64,000 nucleotides of DNA from Stomoxys calcitrans (Eukaryota > Arthropoda > Insecta > Diptera > Muscidae): NCBI RefSeq assembly GCF_963082655.1, contig NC_081552.1, forward strand, positions 57,888,561 through 57,952,560, written 5' to 3'. The position numbers and the translations under genes were made by a program. Under the pieces are notes generated by a model. The model ran no database searches. It worked only from the letters and a program-made list of their open reading frames with translations, and was not told the origin of the DNA. Below are positions 55,926 to 64,000 of the stretch, piece after piece (within the stretch, counting starts at the first letter, position 1; each line of letters starts with the position of its first letter).

Positions 55926-57080
55926 TATATATGTGGGTTAGTAAATTTGATTGTTCCGTATAGACTCAAAAACGGCTGAATCGATTTCTTTCAAAATTTC
56001 TCAGATTGTGGGCAGTGGTTCGGAAGGGGCAATATGCTCTATAATTTTTTGATATCGTAAGGCGGCCAGACCCTCCCCCTTACCCCAAAAGATCCACCCA
56101 GAAATAAAGTGGACCGATCAATGCAATATGGGACGCAAATGAAAGGTACTCGGGAGCAGAATACAAATTTGAAATCAAAATTTTGTTTCAAGTACATAGA
56201 GGGCTGCCCCGACCCCAAAACCCATTCAAATAGGCATATTGAATGATAATGACAATATGGAACTCGAATGAATGGTATTCGGGAGTATATTATGAATATG
56301 GTCAGGAAGGAGAAATAGGCTATATATTTTGTTGATATTGAAAGGGGCGGACCCTCCCCCGTTACTCCACAAACACCACCCAAAACCAAGGTTGACCAAT
56401 CGGGACAATATGGTTTTCAAATGAAAGGTAATGGAGAGTTGAATACGAATATGGTATTAAAAGTTGGATCCAAGAAACCCAGGGGCCACTTCAACCCCAA
56501 AAGTCCCCCAAACAAACATATTGGACGTACATATCAATATGGGCCCCAAATGAAAGGTATTCGGGAGAAGATTACGAATATGATATACAAAATTATGTTA
56601 AATTATTTGCGGATCGCTCCACCCCAAAGGGCCTCCCCAATGGGAATATTACTCGATCATAGCTATATAAGACTCAAATGAAAGGTATTTGGGAATTGAT
56701 TACGAATGTCATTAAACATTGTGACCATGAATCTAGGTGGCGCTTTACCTCCAAAAATCGCCTCCAAGAGATTATTTGACCAATTAAAACAATGGGGGAT
56801 CAAATGATAGATATTTTTGAGTAGAGTGCGTCATTCAAATATGTGCTCAAGTGGTAGAGGCGCACAACCCTCATAAAGACGCCTTCCACCAAACAGATGT
56901 ATGCACCGGCAATAACAATATGGGGTTAAATTGAAGGTATAAGGTAATGGACTACAAATCAGATATCTTCTTTCTGCCCATGTGTATAGCCGACCACCTC
57001 ATCCCAAAACAGTCGATAAATCATAATGATCTAATTAATATGTGATTTAATTAATATGTGGGGACACAAATAAATATAGG
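55926..57080 (+). repeat. Diverged tandem array, unit about 127 bp
   Basis: After a head (GACTCAAAAACGGCTGAATC), units marked by AATATGG, then CAAATGAAAGGTAT and GAATACGAATATG recur. The AAATGAAAGG motif falls near 56137, 56265, 56419, 56548, 56676, 56802 and 56928, spacings of 126-129 with one of about 154. Units also share a C-rich ACCCC-AAA stretch. The family looks like a non-autonomous element body; I cannot name it. Confidence 0.75.
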
Positions 57081-57480
57081 CCGCCATACCTTAAAAAATA
57101 AGACGTTCTCCTTGGTAGAAGGAGTTGCAAACCTTAACGTTAAGATTGCAACCATTGTTAGCTCATCGATAGACAAGACCAGCGATGTGCTGCTGGGCAA
57201 AACTTCTTTTTTTCAAAAGTTGTACATGGTATAATAATAAGAACTATCGCCACCGCACCAAATATAAAGACTGGCAATTTAGTTCTTTACCACAGAAAAT
57301 CATTTAATATGGCAATTTGATTTGATTTGTAAAAAGACTAAATGATAACTATTATAACTATTTAACAGGTAGTCATAGTCATTTATAGACAACTACCACA
57401 TGAGGGTCAATGTTATAGGCGTTATGCCATACCAAGCGAGTAGTATCATTAACATTTAAGTTAGCGCCATCTACTGGCTA
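57081..57480. other. Unassigned noncoding stretch
   Basis: About 400 bp without a recognised repeat or coding frame. A short inverted repeat, GTTCTCCTTGGTAGAAGGAG, lies near 57105. Confidence 0.5.
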
Positions 57481-57889
57481 TTTTCAAGGGAAGCCGCAAT
57501 TTTTTCCCGAATTGGCTAAAATGTGATCGTTTATATGGGATCGGTTTATATGGGAGCTATATCAGGTTATAGAAGGATTTGAACCGTACTTGGCACAGTT
57601 GTTGCAAGTCATAACAGAACACTACAAGCAACATTTTAGCCAAATCAGACAAAAATTGCGGCTTCCAAATTTGGATTGATATTGCCCATGCCCATAACGA
57701 CCATCATCAATTCTTAGTATCTGCGCAAAATTTAAAGCGGCTAGCTTTACGCGTTCGACTGCTATCGTGATTTCGACAGACTGACGGACGGACTTAGCTA
57801 AATCCACTAAGAATGTCGAGACGATCAAGAATATATATAATTTATGGGGTCCTAGATCAATATTTCGAGGTGTTACTGGAATGACTTAA
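57481..57889 (+). mobile_element. Old HINE-A-like 3' half
   Basis: Two eroded array units, CGGCTAGCTTTACGCG, a reduced GACAGACTGACGGACGG (57775-57791) and the TATATATAATTTATGGGGT core. The 3' hairpin is missing. Confidence 0.7.
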
Positions 57890-58125
57890 ACTTTGATCAA
57901 TTTATTTGTGTCCATAGGCAGATTAAGTTTAAATATGAGACTATGTCTTGATATAGACCGATCGGCTGATTTCAGGTCTTAGACTCATTAAATACACATT
58001 TATTTTTATCCGATTTCGCCGAAATTTTGGACAGTGAGTTGTATTAGCCTCTCGGTGACTATGCTCAACGCGGCATAGATTAGTCTTAATTTGAACATAG
58101 CTGCATTATATACCGATCTCCATAG
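57890..58125 (-). mobile_element. Old HINE-B internal fragment
   Basis: Internal HINE-B sequence (GTCCATAGGCAGATTAAGTT, GCCGAAATTTTGGACAGTG) without ends, in opposite orientation to the preceding fragment. Confidence 0.6.
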
Positions 58126-58556
58126 GTCGTTTGCAGTCTGCCATTAGAATTACCAAGACGTTTTCGTTCATTTTGATGCTACAAGAACAGGAGAAGTAAG
58201 ATGCCTTCTAGTTCCTACCGTTGAACCATCCAGATCGTAAAAAAAGTTCAACACCCATATGAACATCTAATATGGACTTCTTCTGCTTGCCAGTGCGGGA
58301 CACTCATCGCAGATGTTCCTCGACGTCCTTTAGTCTGTCAGCATGTTAACCGATCAGAAAGTGACCTGTCCTCACGGACACAAAGGGTGAGACAACTGTT
58401 CTAGCGGTTGACCCCTTCAAGTCTAATTTTGGAGTTTTCACAATCCGCACTTTGTGATCATCTGTCACTCGTAGGCCTTCAGGCCTGATCCTGAAAACTT
58501 TGCTTACATATCGCTAAAGGCATACACCCAGATTCCAGTTCCTCTGGAATGTGTGA
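58126..58556 (-). pseudogene. I/R1-type element 3' tail remnant
   Basis: Minus-strand text parallels the EHLL tail and 3' region seen at 28231-28700 (CATCTGTCACTCGTAGG, GAACCATCCAGATCG and GACCTGTCCTCACGGACACA correspond). It is more eroded. It continues at 59186 after a mariner insertion. Confidence 0.65.
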
Positions 58557-59185
58557 AATAAAATGTGATTTTTTAGCTATTATCTATTTGGCAACACTGG
58601 TTTAAATAGCTCACGCACGTTTCGTGTTTTGTTTCAATGTCAATCATCTTCAGTTTGGTCTATAATTAAACCATGAATTTTCTTACAAACAAACAATGCT
58701 TGCAAATTATTGAATTTTGTTATCAATATGCGTAATCTGTTAAGAAAGTTCATAGCGCGTTTCTTCCATTAAGTGACGAAGCTCATTTTTGCCTCAATGG
58801 GTACGTAAATAATTGCACGAGCTTTGCTTCGAGTTCGGTGAACATTTAATTTCACGTTCGGGACCGGTCAATTGGCCGCCTATATCGTGCGATTTAACGC
58901 CTTTAGACTATTTTTCATGTTTATACAAACTACTCTGCTTTAATTGACACATTGGAAAACAACATTTGAACATTTATTCGTGAGATACCGGCCGAAATGT
59001 TGGAAAGAATATGCCAAAATTGGACTAAGCGGATGGACCATTTCAGGCACAGTCATGCTCAACATTTGCATTGAATAATCTTCAAACATTTTATAATATG
59101 GACCGTACTATCGATTCAAATAAATATTTCATGCATTTTTCTGAATTTCAGTTTTTTTTTTTTTTTTTGGAAAACTTTCCCAAAT
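58557..59185 (+). pseudogene. Internally deleted mariner-like (DDE_3) transposon
   Basis: From an ATG at 58673 the plus frame reads MNFLTNKQCLQIIEFCYQYA, stop, SVKKVHSAFLP (transposase N-terminus). It jumps to LSDEAHFCLNGYVNN (first catalytic region), then to SGPVNWPPISCDLTPLDYFS (third region, Asp kept) and IREIPAEMLERICQNWTKRM (C-terminus). Two large deletions remove the DNA-binding region and the QQDG block. The leading TTTTTAGCTATTATC may be its end. It sits inside the RNase H remnant in opposite orientation. Confidence 0.75.
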
Positions 59186-59600
59186 AACCCTTTGGTTCCT
59201 AGTCTCGCAAGCTCGTCTCATCTAAAATTTCCAGGGATATATCTGTGCCCCGGCATCCAGAATAGGTGAATTTTGAACTGTTTAGCCATTTTGTTTAGAG
59301 ATCTGCATCAGTTGAGAGCGATTATTGAATTTAGAAATATGTTTCCCAGAGACTTAAGGCTACCTGGTTGTCTGAGAAGATATTTTACCAGTCGCCGTTA
59401 TGCCATTGTATCCTATCAATAACCTCACTTCTTTAATTGCAAGGATCTCTGCTTGAAACACACTTCAGTGGTTGGGTAATTTTCTACACGTGCACCCCAA
59501 ATCCAACCTGTTTGGAAATATCCCTATAAAAATCTATTTAACTTCTATTATATGGGATATCATGAATAGTGATACAGTATTTTTTATCAAAAAGAGGATC
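59186..59600 (-). pseudogene. I/R1-type RNase H remnant (continues 58126-58556)
   Basis: The minus strand shows IYPWKF, RACETRN and a QVGFGVHV-like start, with TTAATTGCAAGGATCTCTG matching the RNase H coding strand of copies A and B (28935, 36280). Frames are broken. Confidence 0.65.
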
Positions 59601-60050
59601 AGGCAATGTGTAATTCACACCGTCTGTAATATCGGGAATTGTATCAAGGATAACACAATGTCCGTAGCCACCCCGTCACCAAAGAGAAAGCTCCCTTAGC
59701 TTTGCAGCAGTGGTTGCAGCAACTTGTATGGCCACAATGTCCTGAGCCATTACAAATGCAAATTTGCCCATGAGCATTTCATTAAGGAACTGGGGCAAAC
59801 TTCTAACAAATCAATGAATGCTGTTCGATTCAATTTTAAGATCAATGATAAGGGACCTTATTTTATAGCCGAATCCGAACGACTATTCGCGTAATGTCTT
59901 CCTTTCAACAACCATCCTTCTCAGATCTCAGATATAAATAAAAATTTAATCGATTTGGTGCAAACATTACATTTTTCTTTTTTTTCACCTATAAGTCATA
60001 TTTTCCGAATTTGATGAAGATCGGCCGGTCCGTTGATTTAAACTACACTT
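59601..60050. other. Poorly assigned stretch, possibly more of the same retrotransposon
   Basis: No secure protein motif; the GCAGCAGTGGTTGCAGCAAC region may be older element sequence upstream of RNase H. A TATTTTATAGCC lies near 59850. No gene called. Confidence 0.4.
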
Positions 60051-60250
60051 TTGAGGTCGAATTCCCCACAGTGCGGCGTGCTGCAGAGCAACACCTCTTT
60101 GGAGAGAAGTTTTTACATGACAAAGTACCTCACAGATGTCGCCAGCATTAGGAGAGGATAACCACCGATGAAAAATTTTCTGATTTTGCTATCAGGATTC
60201 AGCGTCAAAGGCGGACATGCTAACCTTTGCGCTACGGTGTCCTCCTGAGC
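60051..60250 (-). repeat. tRNA-derived SINE fragment
   Basis: On the minus strand from 60248: GGAGGACACCGTAGCGC, an A-box-like TAGCGCAAAGG (60224-60234), GTTAGCATGTCCGCC, then a degraded B-box (GACGCTGAATCC, 60196-60207). A tRNA-unrelated body follows (ATTTTTCATCGGTGGTTATC, ATGCTGGCGACATCTGTGAG). This matches the widespread dipteran SINE type. The 3' end is truncated. Confidence 0.72.
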
Positions 60251-60252
60251 CC

Positions 60253-60790
60253 TAAGGTGTAGCATTCAATTCATAAGTTGTGTAAGGCTTTTCAACATTC
60301 GTACTGAGTATGGTTAAAACTGGGCTATATTTTGTTTAGCTGCCATATATACCGATGTCCCGATTTACGTTCTAGGACCTATAAGCTCACATTTGTTATC
60401 AGATTCTGCTGATTTTTGGGAAAGTGAGCTCTGTTAGGCACTTGAACATCCGTATTAAAAATGGTCTAGATCGGTTTATATATGGATATAGCTGCCATAT
60501 ATACCGATATCCCTTTTTAGGAGTATTTATTAAATAATTTCCCCAAGGTTAGCACAGTCAGCTAAGTTAGGCTTTGCGACAACAGTATATAGCTGCCATG
60601 TGTACGATTTGCCGACTTAAATTATTGGGCCCGTAAAAAACGCACTTATTCGCTGTAATATGGTATAATGAGTTATACTAGACCCTTACATATCCTTCCC
60701 GTTTATGGTGGTTATTGGAATATATTTAGTTATAACTGCCGTATATACCAATATCCTGGGTTATTGTCTTGAACAGTGAAACAGTCTAAA
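60253..60790 (-). mobile_element. Old HINE-B array fragment
   Basis: Three or four eroded units (TAGCTGCCATATATACCGAT at about 60338 and 60489). No ends and no microsatellite. Confidence 0.6.
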
Positions 60791-60846
60791 CAAGAACATA
60801 TTTCGATACAGTTGTTCATAAATGACGCAAAATTCATTAGATTAGG

Positions 60847-61385
60847 GTACCAATTTTGTTACCCATCCACATGGGAAGGGGGGTATACCAATCTATTCAC
60901 CCCGTCAGATCTGCGACCCCATAAGGTATATATATAGGCTTGATCGTCTCGACAATCTGAGTCGATCTAGCTATGTCCATCCGTCAGTCGAAATTATGAT
61001 AGCGGTCGCACACTTAAGGCTAACCGCTTGAAATTTTGCAATGGTACTTCCTATTGATGTAGGTCGTTTGGGATTATAGATTTAGATTTAGATTTGAATA
61101 CAGCTCTCAAATAAAGTGGTCCTTTGACTTGACTTCTTGAGCCCCTACATGCCCCATTTATATTACACGTACTTTACTTGCGATTTCTAACACTTTTAAT
61201 TGCATGTATGTTTCAAAACGGTCTACAAACGGATACAGCTGCTATATAAACCGATATCCCGATTTGACATCTTAGGCCCCTAAGAGTCGCAATTATCGTC
61301 CAATTTTACACGTAGTGTTTTGTTACGACTTCCAATAACCGTTCAAAGTTTGAATGAAAAGTTACACGTAGTGTTTGAAATTTTC
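60847..61385 (-). mobile_element. Old HINE-A-like element
   Basis: An eroded 3' hairpin (TACCCATCCACATGGGAAGG), a core TATATATAGGCTTGATCG, one GTCCATCCGTC remnant and two or so array units. Confidence 0.65.
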
Positions 61386-61935
61386 ACCTAGTGTCATTCC
61401 GTTTGCAACACACCGAAATATTCGCTTAAGACCCCATAAAGTATATAAATTCTTGATTGTCATTATATTTAAAGTCAGTCTAGCCATGTCCGTCCGTCTG
61501 TCTGTCGCAAGCACGCTAACTTTCAAAAGAGTAAAGCAAGGCGCTTGAAATTTTGCACAAATACTTCTAATAAATGTAGGTCGTTTGAGATTGTAAATGA
61601 CCATATCTATGTTTTGATATAGCTGCCAAATTAACCGATATTTTATCTTGACTTCTAAAGTGTTTTGTTTTGTCTCGCAAGAACTATAGAGAGTACGGTC
61701 TAAATCAGTTCATAATCTGATATAGCTAAAATATAAACCGATCTAAGGATTATACTTCTCAAGCGTCTAAAAGGCGAAATTCTCATCAGATTTGGTTGAA
61801 AGGTTGTACAACGGCTTCTACTATGTTCTCCAACTTTACCAATTTATTTCCAACATTCAATTCGGTCCGAATCGGACTTGGCCCGGCCGAATCTTGGGAA
61901 CTCACCACCAAGGATTCAGCTAAAAATGTATACAA
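61386..61935 (-). mobile_element. Old HINE-A-like element without 3' hairpin, ending in a HINE-C/D-like 5' end
   Basis: The core (TATATAAATTCTTGATTGTC), GTCCGTCCGTCTGTCTGTC (61487-61505) and units precede a 5' region with GGCCCGGCCGAATCTTGGGA and CTCACCACCAAGGATTC near 61877-61915. The last part resembles HINE-C more than HINE-A. Confidence 0.6.
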
Positions 61936-63115
61936 AACAAGTAAAAGCGTGCTAAGTTCGGCCGGGCCGAATCTTATATACCCTCCACCATGGATCGCAT
62001 TTGTTGAGTTATTTTCCCGGCATCTCTTCTTAGGCAAAACAGGTTATAAGAAAAGATTTGCTCTGTTATTAGAGCGATATCAAGATATGGTCCAGTTTGG
62101 ACCACAATTAAATTATATTTATGTTGGAGACCTGTGTAAAATGTCAGCCAATTCGAATAAGAATTGCGCCAGAAATCAAGATCCCAGATCGGTTTATATG
62201 ACAGCTATATCAGGTTATGAACCGATTTGAACCATACATGGCACAGTTGTTGGATATCACTACAAAACACGTCGTGCCAAAATTCATTCAAATCGGATAA
62301 GAATTGCGCCCTCTAGAGGCTCAAGAAGTCAAGACCCAAAATCGGTTTATATGACAGCTACATCAGGTTATGATCCGATTTGCACCATATTTGGCACAGT
62401 TGTTGGATATCATGATAAAACACGTCGTGCAAAATTACATTCCAATCGGATAAGAATTGCGCACTCTTGAGGCTCAAGAAGTCAAGACCCAAGATCGGTT
62501 TATATGGCAGCTATATCAGGTTATGGACCGATTTGAACCATACTTGGCACAGTTGTTGGATATCATAACAAATCACGTCGTGCCAAAATTCATTCAAATC
62601 GGATAAGAATGGCGCCCTCTAGAGGCTCAAGAAGTCAAGACCCAAGATCGGTTATATGGCAGCTATATCAGGTTATGGACTGATTTGAACCATACTTGGC
62701 ACAGTTGTTGGATATCATAACAAAACACGTCGTGCAAAATTTCATTCTAATCGGATAAGAATTGCGCACTCTAGAGGCTCAAGAAATCAAGACCCAAGAT
62801 CGGTTTATATGGCAGCTATATCAAAACATGGACCGATATGGCCCATTTACAATACCAACTGACCTACACTAATAAGAAGTATTTGTGCAAAATTTCAAGC
62901 GGCTAGCTTTACTACTTCGGAATAACTTCCGAAGGAGTAAAAGCTAACGCGTGCTTTCGACAGACAGACAGACGGACGGGCATGACTAGATCGACATAAA
63001 ATGTCACGACGATCAAGAATATATATACTTTATGGGGTCTCAGACGAATATTTCGAGTAGTTACAAACAGAATGACGAAATTAGTATACCCCCCATCTTA
63101 TGGTGGAGGGTATAA
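61936..63115 (+). mobile_element. HINE-A element, full length
   Basis: Complete 5' end, a shortened first unit (GCGCC joined to AGAAATCAAG), five array units, a small GACAGACAGACAGACGGACG run (62958-62977) and 3' hairpin. An inverted duplication near 62910-62945 (CTTCGGAATAACTTCCGAAG) is private to this copy. Confidence 0.87.
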
Positions 63116-63870
63116 TAAATTAAGTTGTAGGGCATAATTGATTCTACATATCAAACTTCGGTCAAACCAGCAACAATTTAAGCTTCTAGGAACCGAACAA
63201 TGATGATCAAGAGACCGGTTTAGATGGGAGCTATAACAGGTTATGGACTGATTTTGGCCGTATTTGGCACATTTGTTGCAAGTCCTAACAGAACATCGCA
63301 TGTAAAATTTCAGCCTAATAGGAACAAAATTACGGCTTGTAAGAACTCAAGCAGTTAAATCGGGAGATCGGTTTATATGAAAGCTCCTTGTCACAATTGT
63401 TGAAAGTTTTAACAACACACTACATGCAAAATTTCAGCCAAATCGGACAAAAATTGCGACTTCCAGTGGCTCAAGAAGTCAAATCGGGAGATCGATTTGT
63501 ATGGGAGCTATATCAGGTTATGTACCCATTTAGACAGTACTTAGCACAGTTATTGGAATACATAACAGAACGCTATCTGCGAAATTTGAGCCAAATCGGA
63601 CTAAAATTACGGCTTCCAGGGGCTTAAGAAGTCAAATCGGGAGATTGGTTTATATGGGAACTATATCTATTGTATATTTGGACCGATATGGCCCATTTGC
63701 CGTCTTCAATGACCTGAATCGATATTAAGTATTTATACAAAATTTGAAGAGGCTAGCTTTACACGTTAGACCTCTATAGTGATTTCGACAGACGGACGGA
63801 CGGACATGGCTAGATCGACTCAGAACGTCGAGACGATCGAGAATATAAATATATTCTGCGATTTAAGAGA
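63116..63870 (+). mobile_element. Old HINE-A-like element
   Basis: Four eroded units with TTTATATGGGAGCTATATC-type motifs, AGGCTAGCTTTACACG, a GACGGACGGACGGACATGGC run (63793-63812) and a degraded core. The 3' hairpin is lost. Confidence 0.68.
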
Positions 63871-64000
63871 ATTGTGTGTGATATCTTATGGTAACCTAGA
63901 AACAAGAATTTGGTATCCAAATTTCGTATGGGATACCTGGGGCCTCACCCCACCCCCAAAACCTACAAAATATATATATAAACTTATCACGACAATATGG
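63871..64000 (+). repeat. Start of another 127-bp-family array, cut by the window edge
   Basis: GGCCTCACCCCACCCCCAAA then CGACAATATGG resembles the C-rich and AATATGG parts of the units at 55926-57080. Confidence 0.5.

Noticed and set aside
57081..57480. Possible host exon between old repeats
   Set aside because: No frame of useful length, no splice-bounded open segment, no recognisable protein text.
60190..60248. tRNA-like sequence with A-box and partial B-box
   Set aside because: The B-box is degraded, no cloverleaf can be closed, and a SINE body follows, so it is a SINE and not a tRNA gene.

Overview
The window is AT-rich DNA made almost entirely of transposable elements nested inside one another. 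I find no host protein gene and no RNA gene. It looks like a higher fly (calyptrate Diptera, Muscidae plausible). That is an inference from the repeat types: DINE-1/mini-me-like elements with TA-rich and GTCY-microsatellite cores, a Transib, a copia-like element primed by the tRNA-iMet anticodon region, a dipteran-type tRNA SINE, and I/R1- and mariner-type remnants.

The dominant elements are four related non-autonomous families, given working names here. HINE-A has the 5' end AACAAGTAAAAGCGTGC, then a TTCGGCC-G-GGCCGAA palindrome and a subterminal CCCTCCACC. An array of 153-bp units follows, then a GTCC/GTCT microsatellite, a TATATA-flanked core, and a 3' hairpin ending GGTGGAGGGTATAA. HINE-B has the same plan but starts AACAAGTAAAAAGGCG, with subterminal CCCACCACC and 3' GGTGGTGGGTATAA. 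HINE-C starts CTAGTAAAAACCTACTAAG. HINE-D has a CCATGGTGGTGGG subterminus. A1 and A2 are two sequence subgroups of HINE-A. The plan fits Helentron-associated interspersed elements (DINE-1/INE-1 type); that assignment rests on structure alone.

Region by region. 1-7537: a non-LTR retrotransposon (endonuclease plus start of reverse transcriptase, minus strand) split by two HINE-B copies, then two abutting HINE-A copies. 7538-19031: RT and endonuclease fragments among HINE-A/B, often joined end to end. 19032-30481 and 31737-39338: two nearly identical copies (A and B) of one block, separated by HINE sequence and a 200-bp assembly gap. The block holds HINE-C, a dead mariner, non-LTR RT and RNase H remnants, a HINE-A2, a HINE-D fragment, and an LTR with a tRNA-Arg primer site. 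Copy A alone carries a 5,349-bp Transib with an intact 680-aa RAG1-related transposase. Copy B keeps the empty site and instead has its own HINE-A2 insertion. 39339-43826: HINE-A chain. 43827-50121: copia-like element on the minus strand whose gag is split by one HINE-A block and one HINE-B. 50122-64000: HINE-A/B copies of mixed age, a 127-bp tandem array, an internally deleted mariner inside an RNase H remnant, and a SINE.

The only reading frame that looks functional is the Transib transposase. Its matching CACAGTG-ended inverted repeats and the paralogous empty site show a recent cut-and-paste insertion. The other coding pieces carry stops, frameshifts, deletions or insertions. The two-copy block may be a real tandem duplication or two haplotypes placed side by side in the assembly.
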